Assembly: GCA_000961575.1 (NCBI GenBank)
Contig: LADP01000023.1
Location: 1 to 56,350 of the forward strand
DNA: 56,350 nucleotides
Origin: Peptococcaceae bacterium BRH_c8a
GTDB lineage: Bacteria > Bacillota > Desulfotomaculia > Desulfotomaculales > Desulfallaceae
Direction: 5' to 3'
The position numbers and the translations under genes are program-made. Shown piece after piece: positions 18,402 to 24,840 of this stretch (positions are counted from its first letter, which is position 1; every line of letters begins with the position of its first letter). The notes beneath the pieces were generated by a model. That model made no database searches and was not told where the DNA came from. It saw nothing but the letters and a program-made list of their open reading frames with translations.

Positions 18402-18779
18402 CTAACTACGTTTCCCGGCTCCCCGGCCACCGCGCTTGGACTCAGTGTTCCGGCGTAGGCTTGTCAGCCGTTCGTCGCTGTCTTTCATAAAACGGTTAAT
18501 TTTTTCTTCAAATGAAATTTCCGGTTTTCTGCTGCGACGAGGTTTTTCAAGGGCTTGTTTAATGGACAGCCCTATTTTTCCCCGGGGGTCAACGGTAATT
18601 ACTTTAACTTTGACCCGGTCACTGACTTTAAAAAAGTCGTGAATATCTTTTACATATTCTTCAGCAATCTCAGAAATATGCACCAGCCCGGTTACCCCGC
18701 CCGGCAATTCAATGAAAGCACCGAAATTAGTGATTCCGGTGACTTTACCTTCCAAAACTTCCCCCGCTTGCACTGACAT
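18402..18779 (-). CDS. yabR: S1 RNA-binding domain protein (YabR-like)
   Basis: This 125-aa protein consists of one S1 domain, residues 1-75 (GEVLEGKVTGITNFGAFIEL; GLVHISEIAEEYVKDIHDFF; VKVKVITVDPRGKIGLSIKQA). A basic, arginine-rich tail (RRNTESKRGGRGAGKR) follows. It most likely binds RNA or ribosomes in the cytoplasm; in B. subtilis the yabR gene is also next to divIC. Its own role is not established. Start ATG 18779 has GGGGGG 12 bases upstream. Confidence 0.9.
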   Translation of the reverse strand: MSVQAGEVLEGKVTGITNFGAFIELPGGVTGLVHISEIAEEYVKDIHDFFKVSDRVKVKVITVDPRGKIGLSIKQALEKPRRSRKPEISFEEKINRFMKDSDERLTSLRRNTESKRGGRGAGKRS

Positions 18780-18861
18780 TCTACAAAATTTCCCCCCGCC
18801 GGACTTAAAAGACCTTGATTAATTATATCAAAGCCACGGCTTGTGTCAAGCATGTCGTTTT

Positions 18862-19269
18862 TTAATCGCCAACTTCCACATCAGATGCGGGCGCTCCTGC
18901 AGCTCCGGCGGCCATTGGTACTATCCGGGTCTCCCCGGGTTTAACCAGGCCAAGTTTCTCCCGGGCCACTTGCTCTACGTATGCATCTGAGCGTAGTAAC
19001 TCCAACTGTTTGCTCAAATCCCGGTTCACCACACGCAGTTCTTCCACCTCGGTCTGAATGGCCTGCAGATCCCTCTGCATCGTGTAAAGTGAGTCAAACC
19101 GGCTGCCTAAAGATATGGTGACATACAGCAATAATAGCGCCACCACCAGCAATGGCAGCCTACTGCGGGAAAGCTGAAATGTCTTGCGGCGCTTTTGCCT
19201 GGCCGTCGGGTGATCCACTACATTATCAGTGGCTCTGTTCTGCCATGTGCCGGTTGTCACGTCCTTCAC
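18862..19269 (-). CDS. divIC: Septum formation initiator DivIC
   Basis: DivIC is a bitopic division protein that works with FtsL and DivIB at the septum. The 135-aa protein has a basic cytoplasmic N-terminus, one transmembrane helix (LPLLVVALLLLYVTISLG, ~38-55), then a coiled coil (MQRDLQAIQTEVEELRVVNRDLSKQLELL) and the conserved end AYVEQVAREKLGLVKPGETRIV. The start is GTG 19269, overlapping the TGA of the upstream small HTH gene (GTGA), so translation is coupled. The position between yabQ and yabR is the same as in B. subtilis. Confidence 0.93.
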   Translation of the reverse strand: MKDVTTGTWQNRATDNVVDHPTARQKRRKTFQLSRSRLPLLVVALLLLYVTISLGSRFDSLYTMQRDLQAIQTEVEELRVVNRDLSKQLELLRSDAYVEQVAREKLGLVKPGETRIVPMAAGAAGAPASDVEVGD

Positions 19270-19493
19270 TCTCCTTCATCATCCGGTCCGAATAGCCCTA
19301 AACTATGCCCGGGGATAATAATAACCACTGCGTAACCTTTTGTTCTGGCTCTGCCAAATAACGTAGCCACGGTGCTGGTGCTAATCCCCAACCGGCCCGC
19401 CACCTGGTCGTTGGAAAAACCCATTTCCTTAAGGGTTACCACTTGTCGTTCGCGAAAACTGAGTTTTTCCGCACCCCTGATCTCAATTTGCAT
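19266..19493 (-). CDS. Small HTH protein (LuxR/sigma-region-4-like)
   Basis: This 75-aa protein is essentially one helix-turn-helix: LSFRERQVVTLKEMGFSNDQVAGRLGISTSTVATLFGRARTKG in two blocks resembles the GerE/LuxR or sigma-70 region 4 type. The C-terminal ~20 residues (VVIIIPGHSLGLFG) are hydrophobic. It lacks a receiver or other sensor domain. Its stop codon overlaps the divIC start, so it is co-translated with a division gene. No counterpart occupies this place in B. subtilis. The target is unknown; it could act as a small sporulation or division regulator. Confidence 0.75.
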   Translation of the reverse strand: MQIEIRGAEKLSFRERQVVTLKEMGFSNDQVAGRLGISTSTVATLFGRARTKGYAVVIIIPGHSLGLFGPDDEGE

Positions 19494-19668
19494 TCAGGCC
19501 ACCCCACCTGCCCGGTACAACTGCTTAAAAAACTATATAGTTAAATAACTATATTATTACAATTTGACTACAAATTTTCTACACTTGTAAGACATCTCCT
19601 GCCAATTAGAATTTTTTTTTAAAAAATAGTTTACTAGTACATGTTCTAGAACATCTTCCATCAAACAG
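19494..19668. promoter_or_regulatory. Intergenic region with a 14-bp perfect palindrome ATGTTCTAGAACAT
   Basis: The palindrome at 19641-19654 lies upstream of the minus-strand HTH-divIC pair and downstream of the winged-helix gene. It looks like a dimeric operator; the binding protein is unknown. The rest of the region is AT-rich, with A/T tracts. Confidence 0.35.
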
Positions 19669-19695
19669 AAAAAGCCGGTTATTAACCGGCTTTTT
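19669..19695 (-). terminator. Rho-independent terminator overlapping the stop of the winged-helix gene
   Basis: AAAAAGCCGGTT-ATT-AACCGGCTTTTT is a perfect inverted repeat with U-tracts on both strands. On the minus strand it includes the TAA stop of the 19682-19966 gene. Confidence 0.8.
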
Positions 19696-19966
19696 CTTCT
19701 TCCACAAGGGCGAGGTATTCATCACCCAACCTGGTTAGGCTGCATATTTTACTTTTGCCCTCAGTGGAAACATCCACCAGACCTAAAGCGTAAAGCTGCA
19801 TAATCACGTGGTCCAGTACTGCCCTTTTTACCCTTGACAGCAGGGAAAGGTCTTCTTTATTCATACTGCCCTCGGCTACCAGTGTTTCCAGCACCCGGGT
19901 AGCCTCATCGGGTAATCGATCCCCCGCCTTGACCAAATAGTCCGCCAGTGGCGTTGTGCTTATCAT
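19682..19966 (-). CDS. Small winged-helix-like protein of unknown function
   Basis: This 94-aa soluble protein has a pattern typical of a winged-helix fold: LETLVAEGSMNKEDLSLLSRV as recognition-helix region, then LGLVDVSTEGKSKICSLTRLGDEYLALVEE as wing and last helix. It resembles MarR/PadR-like or archaeal-type transcriptional regulators, but I cannot assign a family. AGGAGGGATGCCCAT precedes ATG 19966. It is transcribed divergently from spoIIR. Confidence 0.65.
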   Translation of the reverse strand: MISTTPLADYLVKAGDRLPDEATRVLETLVAEGSMNKEDLSLLSRVKRAVLDHVIMQLYALGLVDVSTEGKSKICSLTRLGDEYLALVEEEKAG

Positions 19967-20040
19967 ATGGGCATCCCTCCTATATCTATATTTTTACCTT
20001 TTTTCCTAATTAATAAGCCACTAAATAATTTTTTTTACAT

Positions 20041-20069
20041 GTTTGCCAAAATAAATTATGGCAACACTA
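20041..20069 (+). promoter_or_regulatory. Possible sigma-F-type promoter of spoIIR
   Basis: GTTTG (20041-20045), 14 bases, then GGCAACACTA (20060-20069). The -10 fully fits the sigma-F/G consensus GGNRANANTW; the -35 fits four of five positions of GYWTA. spoIIR is sigma-F-dependent in B. subtilis. The match is suggestive only. Confidence 0.35.
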
Positions 20070-20168
20070 TTACTAATTGACTAGCGACAAATTCTTAACT
20101 TATTTATCACTCAGGTTTTTACAATTGAGTCAAACGGTATTGGCAATACTAGATATGAGGTGTAGATA

Positions 20169-20801
20169 ATGAGCAAAAAATCAGGATTAATAGTTATTCT
20201 TCTACTAATAGCCTGTACAGGGGTTTTTCACGCCTGGAAACAGTACGGCGTCCAACCCCCGGGGCTGATACGCCTGCATGTGGTGGCCAACAGTAATACC
20301 TTTTACGACCAGGATTTAAAGTATCTGGTCAAGGATCGCATCGTTGGAGAAACGTCAGCCTCCTTTAAAAATGTAACCAGTGCCGAGGAAGCTAGGGTTC
20401 TTTCCAGTGCAGAGAGCGCGCGAATTGAAAATATCGCCCGGGAGGAAATCCGGCGCCAGGGATATGATTATCCGGTGCGGGTGGAACTAGGTACCTATTA
20501 TTTTCCGGTTAAGACCTACACCTTGCAGGATACTAATGGCATTTCCCGTCTGACCTTGTCCCCGGGCCGCTACGAGGCGGTACGGGTGGTTATTGGTAAC
20601 GGCCGGGGAGCCAATTGGTGGTGCGTACTGTATCCGCCGTTGTGTTTTGCCGATACCAACCGAGCTCTGCCCCCCGTTGCAATGCCTTCGGCTTTGGCAG
20701 TAGAAAAAACCGACGCCCCAACCGGCGAAGAAAACCTGGGGCAACCACGGATCGAATACCGTTTTCGCACCATTGAGCTATGGAAAAAAATATTTCGTTA
20801 A
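20169..20801 (+). CDS. spoIIR: Stage II sporulation protein R (SpoIIR)
   Basis: SpoIIR is secreted from the forespore into the intermembrane space, where it triggers SpoIIGA to process pro-sigma-E. The 210-aa protein has an N-terminal signal/anchor (GLIVILLLIACTGVFHAW) and the family core RLHVVANSNTFYDQDLKYLVKDRIV, then YPVRVELGTYYFPVKTY, LSPGRYEAVRVVIGNGRGANWWCVLYPPLCF. It starts at ATG 20169 with GAGGTG upstream. It is on the plus strand, divergent from the winged-helix gene and inside an otherwise minus-strand block. In B. subtilis spoIIR is elsewhere on the chromosome, so the gene has been moved into this cluster here, or lost from it there. Confidence 0.93.
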   Translation: MSKKSGLIVILLLIACTGVFHAWKQYGVQPPGLIRLHVVANSNTFYDQDLKYLVKDRIVGETSASFKNVTSAEEARVLSSAESARIENIAREEIRRQGYDYPVRVELGTYYFPVKTYTLQDTNGISRLTLSPGRYEAVRVVIGNGRGANWWCVLYPPLCFADTNRALPPVAMPSALAVEKTDAPTGEENLGQPRIEYRFRTIELWKKIFR

Positions 20802-20964
20802 TTGCCAATCGCAGTCCGCCATTTATATTTTTATTAGGACTACTACGTAGTAACGGTTTAAATTAACTATCAAACTTGTATCCGAGCTGGTAAATGTGTT
20901 GGGCATGGGCTTGCATGTTTTTAAAAACCAGTGTATCTTGATAAGAAAATATTGGAGGTTTAAG

Positions 20965-21219
20965 ATGCAACACACCACTAACACCAGAGTCATTTTTGCT
21001 GACTCTGAAGAAGAGGCCCGTCAAAAATATCTTGCCGAAGACATTAAGACCGAGGATCCCCAGGCCGTTTTAGAATGTTTTAAGGCGACCGAAGACGAAG
21101 AATTTGATCTATCCGCAGATTTTAACTTTATTGGGGAAATATCAGTTTCGCCGTCGGTTATGGAAGTTATCCGCCAAGATCCTGAACGTGCTTATGTCTT
21201 GTACTACCTGGAAAAATAA
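20965..21219 (+). CDS. Small acidic protein of unknown function
   Basis: This 84-aa soluble protein is strongly acidic (FADSEEEARQKYLAEDIKTE; FKATEDEEFDLSADFNFIGE) and ends with DPERAYVLYYLEK. I do not recognise a family. ATG 20965 has a strong TTGGAGG six bases upstream. It lies 163 bp after spoIIR on the same strand and is followed by a terminator shared with yabQ. Its position suggests, but does not prove, a sporulation role. Confidence 0.65.
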   Translation: MQHTTNTRVIFADSEEEARQKYLAEDIKTEDPQAVLECFKATEDEEFDLSADFNFIGEISVSPSVMEVIRQDPERAYVLYYLEK

Positions 21220-21259
21220 TATTTTTTAAGATGAAAACAAAAAATTAAACGCAAAAGAC

Positions 21260-21297
21260 AAGGCCCTCTCTTAGTTATAGAGAGAGCCTTATTTTTT
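21260..21297. terminator. Bidirectional terminator between convergent genes
   Basis: AAGGCCCTCTCT-TAGTTAT-AGAGAGAGCCTT (one mismatch) with ATTTTTT on the plus strand. It ends the 20965-21219 gene, overlaps the last codons of yabQ, and on the minus strand has a weaker U-tract. Confidence 0.75.
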
Positions 21298-21852
21298 GCG
21301 TTTCAGAACCGCCTTTATTTCCCGCCAGCGGGCCGCCTGCTGCCGGTAAAATGCCTTTATGGGTGCCGGTGTCATTCTCTTAACCACTACCACTACAAGT
21401 CCGCCCGTTTTGCCAAGGCCCCTTCCTAATAATCGAAAGGGGAATATTAACACCAGAAAAAGCATTCGGAACGGGAAAAACAACACTACCAACAGCCATG
21501 TTAACACCCACCGTACCCAGCGCAGCAGTCGAATTACCTGTTCCAGGCCTAAAATAATTATTTTTCTCACCGCTTGGCGACACAAGCGGTGGTATAACCC
21601 GGCCCCAATACCCAAACCCAAAAGCACGAAAAAACGAACCTCACCCTGATTATAATACCAGAGTAAGGCATAAACCACCACGGTCAACACCAGCCAGAAT
21701 AAGGTGTCACCCACGTGTACAGCTATTTTCCTTAGTCGCCAAACATAACCGATCCCGGCGTAGAAGTCATAGATAATTCCCGCTAGCACACCGGTTAATA
21801 TAGTGTAAAAAAACAATAAAAACTGGCTAGCTACCGGTTCCGCCACCACCAT
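21289..21852 (-). CDS. yabQ: Spore cortex biosynthesis protein YabQ
   Basis: YabQ is a mother-cell membrane protein needed for cortex formation in B. subtilis. This 187-aa homologue has hydrophobic helices SQFLLFFYTILTGVLAGIIYDFY (the conserved N-terminal block), GDTLFWLVLTVVVYALLWYY and VRFFVLLGLGIGAGLYHRL, then an amphipathic basic C-terminus (WVLTWLLVVLFFPFRML..., ending REIKAVLKRKK). Start ATG 21852 follows GGGGG; TTG 21861 and GTG 21849 are alternatives. It follows yabP by 28 bp. Confidence 0.88.
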   Translation of the reverse strand: MVVAEPVASQFLLFFYTILTGVLAGIIYDFYAGIGYVWRLRKIAVHVGDTLFWLVLTVVVYALLWYYNQGEVRFFVLLGLGIGAGLYHRLCRQAVRKIIILGLEQVIRLLRWVRWVLTWLLVVLFFPFRMLFLVLIFPFRLLGRGLGKTGGLVVVVVKRMTPAPIKAFYRQQAARWREIKAVLKRKK

Positions 21853-21880
21853 TACCCCCAAGGATTTGGTGTCATCACAC

Positions 21881-22165
21881 CTATTTAAAAATCCTGTCCA
21901 TTAGACCTTTACTCTTGGCGCCCCCGGTTGTTGTACCTGCACTGTAAATCAGGTGGTCAATTCTGCCTTCCACCACCAGGTTGCCTTCTTCCAGGTTCAA
22001 CAGGGTGATATGCAGCCCATCACCCCGGATAGTAAGTTGCCCCAGGTTTGTATCCAGGTTGATTTCCCTCTCATTAAATTTATCTACATGCTCCACTCCG
22101 TCGACTACCAGGTGCTTACGATCCGTAAGGAGAAGCCGGTTGTTTGAGACTCGTTTTTGTTCCAT
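21881..22165 (-). CDS. yabP: Spore protein YabP (sporulation, cortex-related)
   Basis: YabP is a small sporulation protein of the YabP/YqfC family, required in the mother cell for cortex formation. The 94-aa sequence shows the family core LLLTDRKHLVVDGVEHVDKFNEREINLDTNLGQLTIRGDGLHIT in consecutive pieces. It continues LNLEEGNLVVEGRIDHLIYS. ATG 22165 is chosen because GGAGGTG lies eight bases before it; the frame is open to 22195. Expression is probably from a sigma-E promoter, but no convincing match was found. Confidence 0.92.
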   Translation of the reverse strand: MEQKRVSNNRLLLTDRKHLVVDGVEHVDKFNEREINLDTNLGQLTIRGDGLHITLLNLEEGNLVVEGRIDHLIYSAGTTTGGAKSKGLMDRIFK

Positions 22166-22178
22166 TACCCATTCACCT

Positions 22179-22220
22179 CCCGGGCCCGGGAACACGGGTT
22201 AACGGGTTAACCGGTTAACC
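22179..22220. repeat. Palindrome CCCGGGCCCGGG and tandem GGTTAAC units upstream of yabP
   Basis: A 12-bp perfect palindrome (22179-22190) overlaps the yabP ribosome site, and GGGTTAACGGGTTAACCGGTTAACC (three GTTAAC units; 22196-22220) follows. The arrangement could be an operator or simple-sequence expansion. Confidence 0.45.
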
Positions 22221-22379
22221 GACTGACCAGTATTGAAAAGGAACTGAATAGCCGGCAACCCGGGGGATAAAACATTTCAGTCTATATCTATGCCCCAGAC
22301 CCATAATTATGCAAAACATTAAAGGTGAAACCAAACTATCCGCACTTAGTTTGTTTTCCCTGAAAAACTAAGCATAACT

Positions 22380-22463
22380 GGGGTTTGGTGTTAATCGGAG
22401 GGTTACGAACGAGCTCGTTCAAGCATAACGGCGAGTAGTAACCAAGAGATTAACACCAAACCC
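22380..22463. repeat. Short inverted-repeat element, family GGGGTTTGGT (copy 2)
   Basis: GGGGTTTGGTGTTAATC (22380-22396) pairs with GATTAACACCAAACCC (22448-22463). Inside are GGTTAC/GTAACC arms and the palindrome GAACGAGCTCGTTC. The 84-bp unit can fold into one long imperfect hairpin. Confidence 0.75.
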
Positions 22464-22533
22464 TTACCAGGACCTTTTCAGGAGACACTAGTTACAAGCA
22501 ACACGGGTGATTAATAACAAGGCTAAAACGCAA

Positions 22534-22564
22534 GAAAAAAGACGGCCCTGCGAAAGGACCGCCT
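22534..22564 (-). terminator. Rho-independent terminator after spoIID
   Basis: On the minus strand GGCGGTCC-TTTCGCA-GGGCCGTC (with G-U pairs) is followed by six U residues. Confidence 0.7.
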
Positions 22565-22641
22565 TAAATAATACCGTTCAGCCACAGCCGGTTTCCGAAG
22601 CCGGGCTGTGACCGAAACCGTCAACCTTAACAGAGTGCGTT

Positions 22642-23589
22642 TTAATCCCAAAGTTTTTGGATATCCACGTCCCGGTAATAAAACCTGATAATATCCTCGG
22701 GGTTTTTACCGTCTTGGGCCATCTTATTTGCTCCCCATTGGCATAATCCTACCCCGTGCCCGAACCCCTTACCTTCTAGTACCAGGTTACCTCCCTCGAC
22801 TGTTGCCCGGGAAATCAACATGGACCGCACTTCTTCACTGCCTAGTGCCAGCCTAAGTTGGGGACCGCTAACCGTGGCGGAACCAATCTGTATTTTGTTC
22901 GCCCTGCCGGAAGGCCCCCTTTCTGCTATATTTACTTCGCTAATACTTCCCGGATCGGTTCCGCTAATCTCCTGTACCGCCGTTTTTACCCGTGACAGTG
23001 GTATTTGGGCCCGCCAATGTTTGTTTTCCGGTACCGTGACATCCAGGCAACCGTCCCGCGCTCCGGCTTTGATATAGTTTGTGGGCTCTTTAAAATACGC
23101 CAGCCCCTCCTGAGCCGAGGCAGAAATGCCGCCGTCGCACGCCGAAAACCAACCTTTTACATAATCGCCGCGGTTGGTAATCACTTTCCCACGGGTAGAT
23201 TCTACGGCCTTACGTACATTATCATTTATTCTAGCAGGGTTATATGCTTGAAATTCCTGTACATCCGTGGATGCGTCCGTTCCGTGCAATTCCTTAACCC
23301 GCCCGGTCTGTATGTTTTCCATGGTAAAGGTGCGGGCCACTATTGCCTGTGCCGCCAAGGCGTTAATGGGCCAGGTGGGCTCCATTTCCGCCGCCACCAC
23401 CCCGGCCAGGTATTCTTCCAGTTTGATGTCCTTTTTTACACCCTGTTCCTTTACAAACAGACTAATGGTGGGCTCCTGATCGGGCGCTCCCGGAACGGGT
23501 TCCACGGGTTTTCGCTGTGGTGCCCTGGTGCAACCCCAGACCAGCAACAGCACAATAAGCAAAACTATTATTTTTTTTAAAAGTTTCAA
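22642..23589 (-). CDS. spoIID: SpoIID/LytB-domain lipoprotein (stage II sporulation protein D-like)
   Basis: SpoIID is a peptidoglycan lytic transglycosylase that removes stem-less glycan during engulfment. The 315-aa protein has a lipoprotein signal (IIVLLIVLLLVWGC, Cys20), then the SpoIID domain with LEEYLAGVVAAEMEPTWPIN (catalytic Glu region), ALAAQAIVARTF, KGWFSACDGG (conserved Cys) and near the C-terminus GKGFGHGVGLCQWGA. A predicted lipid anchor instead of a transmembrane helix suggests it may be a SpoIID paralogue; the B. subtilis gene lies elsewhere. The start is TTG 23589 with GGGAGGGG six bases upstream. It has its own terminator. Confidence 0.88.
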   Translation of the reverse strand: MKLLKKIIVLLIVLLLVWGCTRAPQRKPVEPVPGAPDQEPTISLFVKEQGVKKDIKLEEYLAGVVAAEMEPTWPINALAAQAIVARTFTMENIQTGRVKELHGTDASTDVQEFQAYNPARINDNVRKAVESTRGKVITNRGDYVKGWFSACDGGISASAQEGLAYFKEPTNYIKAGARDGCLDVTVPENKHWRAQIPLSRVKTAVQEISGTDPGSISEVNIAERGPSGRANKIQIGSATVSGPQLRLALGSEEVRSMLISRATVEGGNLVLEGKGFGHGVGLCQWGANKMAQDGKNPEDIIRFYYRDVDIQKLWD

Positions 23590-23633
23590 AAACTACCCCT
23601 CCCGCACTTTTTTTTATTTTTTGTGCGGAAGGA

Positions 23634-23927
23634 CTAAAATATGCCGTCGGGCCCCCTGGTAAAGTAATGAAGTACCCCGTTTAACCGCGCAGCACCGCAA
23701 GGACGTAAACCCCCGGCAAAGGTAGTAGCGCCCGGCCAGGTTTTTCCGGTCGACCCGGCAACCAACGCCTCGCATCTGGATGAAATTACCGCATAAATCG
23801 CTTCCAGGCAACCGTTTTTGCCTATTAACCAACCGGTCAGCTTTCTTTTCCCGGCCCGGGCCCAGCGAAGAGGCGCAATGATATATATTTTAATTGGTTT
23901 TCCTCGCACCCATGGCATCCAGTGCAT
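23634..23927 (-). CDS. Hypothetical basic protein
   Basis: A 97-aa open frame starts at ATG 23927 with GGGAGG seven bases upstream, which supports translation. It is basic and tryptophan-rich at the N-terminus (MHWMPWVRGKPIKIYIIAP) and then has LTGWLIGKNGCLEAIYAVIS. I do not recognise a family, and a second minus-strand frame overlaps at 23614-23832. It may be a diverged or decaying gene next to spoIID. Confidence 0.35.
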   Translation of the reverse strand: MHWMPWVRGKPIKIYIIAPLRWARAGKRKLTGWLIGKNGCLEAIYAVISSRCEALVAGSTGKTWPGATTFAGGLRPCGAARLNGVLHYFTRGPDGIF

Positions 23928-24069
23928 GTCCATACCTCCCATCCATTTATTGTAAATGTTACCATATTGATGCAAGTGCCATATGGGGCTGTTATAGCCG
24001 AAGTATGTAAATTAGGTTCTTGCTTCTTAAAAATACTTCCATTTAAACCAAAATGGGTAACAAAGCAAA

Positions 24070-24118
24070 AAGGACAGGCATTTTTTCATTCATAAAATGA
24101 AAAAGTAGCCTGTCCACA
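24070..24118. repeat. GGACAGGC...GCCTGTCC hairpin
   Basis: AGGACAGGC (24070-24078) and GCCTGTCC (24110-24117) enclose a second inverted pair TCATT/AATGA. The ends resemble the GGGGTCAGGCC family. It lies between spoIID/hypothetical and rqcP. Confidence 0.6.
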
Positions 24119-24147
24119 AACTTTTTTCCCATTCTGACTCCTCAAAT

Positions 24148-24169
24148 AAAAAGGCCCCTCCTAGGGACC
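24148..24169 (-). terminator. Rho-independent terminator after rqcP
   Basis: On the minus strand GGTCCC-TAGGA-GGGGCC is followed by UUUUU, directly after the rqcP stop codon. Confidence 0.65.
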
Positions 24170-24170
24170 A

Positions 24171-24437
24171 CTAGTCATCAATTTCCACCTTATTACTTTC
24201 AAGCAATTCATATAATTCCGCCGCCTGCTTGGCCGGCACGGCTTCCCTTAATTCAGTTATCCTGAATTTTAACAACCGCTGCCCTAGCGAAATTTCCAAC
24301 ACGTCTCCAGGCTGGACAATTGTTCCAGCTTTAGCAATACGGTCGTTAATCTTAACCTGGTGCCGGTCACAAACTTCCTTGGCCAGCGTACGCCTTTTAA
24401 TAATTCGGGAAACCTTAAGAAATTTATCTAGTCTCAA
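24171..24437 (-). CDS. rqcP: S4-domain RNA-binding protein RqcP (YabO)
   Basis: RqcP binds 23S rRNA/tRNA on obstructed 50S subunits and supports RqcH-driven alanine tailing. The 88-aa protein is almost entirely an S4 domain: MRLDKFLKVSRIIKRRTLAKEVCDRHQVKINDR, then AKAGTIVQPGDVLEI. Its place after hup and before yabP is the B. subtilis position of yabO. Spacing to hup is 29 bp, so the mazG-hup-rqcP genes may be co-transcribed. Confidence 0.93.
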   Translation of the reverse strand: MRLDKFLKVSRIIKRRTLAKEVCDRHQVKINDRIAKAGTIVQPGDVLEISLGQRLLKFRITELREAVPAKQAAELYELLESNKVEIDD

Positions 24438-24466
24438 TATATACTATCTCTCTTTACAGACCAATG

Positions 24467-24739
24467 CTAGGAAACCGCATCCCGCAAAGCCTTACCGGCT
24501 TTGAAAACGGGAACTTTAGCTGCGGCGATATTAATTTCTTCGCCGGTTTGTGGATTGCGTCCCTTGCGGGCTGCCCTTTCCCGAATTTCAAAGGTTCCGA
24601 AACCAACCAATTGGACTTTGTCACTATTGGCGAGAGCTTCCTCTACCGTTGTTAACAGCGCCGCTACGGCTTTTTCCGCATCTTTCTTGGTTAATTCGGC
24701 TTTCTCAGCCACACTGGCAATAAGTTCTGCCTTGTTCAT
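24467..24739 (-). CDS. hup: DNA-binding protein HU
   Basis: HU is a dimeric nucleoid protein that bends DNA. The 90-aa sequence shows [45 protein letters not shown] (DNA-embracing arm) and [18 protein letters not shown] 24739 is preferred, with GAGGGGGG just upstream. In B. subtilis the main HU gene (hbs) is elsewhere; here it sits between mazG and rqcP. Confidence 0.96.
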   Translation of the reverse strand: MNKAELIASVAEKAELTKKDAEKAVAALLTTVEEALANSDKVQLVGFGTFEIRERAARKGRNPQTGEEINIAAAKVPVFKAGKALRDAVS

Positions 24740-24840
24740 AAGTACCCCCCTCAATAAAGTTTACAGGTAACATAGACTTTACTATTCGCTGTTTCTCTAG
24801 GAGTTCCTTCTTTAAAGGAAATTTTTTCTGCATTTTTTCT

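Larger units (their letters stand above)
22221..22641. other. Intergenic region between spoIID and yabP
   Basis: This ~420-bp stretch contains the GGGGTTTGGT repeat copy 2 (22380-22463), the terminator of spoIID (22534-22564) and a CACAGCC...GGCTGTG hairpin at 22577-22612. The rest should hold the promoter for yabPQ. No gene is evident. Confidence 0.5.

Noticed and set aside
20142-20151. GGCAATACTA as a sigma-F -10 box for spoIIR
   Set aside because: It matches the -10 consensus, but has no -35 and the transcript would start inside the GAGG ribosome site.
22166-22330. Sigma-E promoter for yabP (CATAGATAT near 22300)
   Set aside because: The -10 resembles CATANNNT but no -35 lies at proper spacing.
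23614-23832. A 72-codon minus-strand frame overlapping the 23634-23927 hypothetical gene
   Set aside because: It has no RBS; the frame from ATG 23927 has one. Neither is certain.
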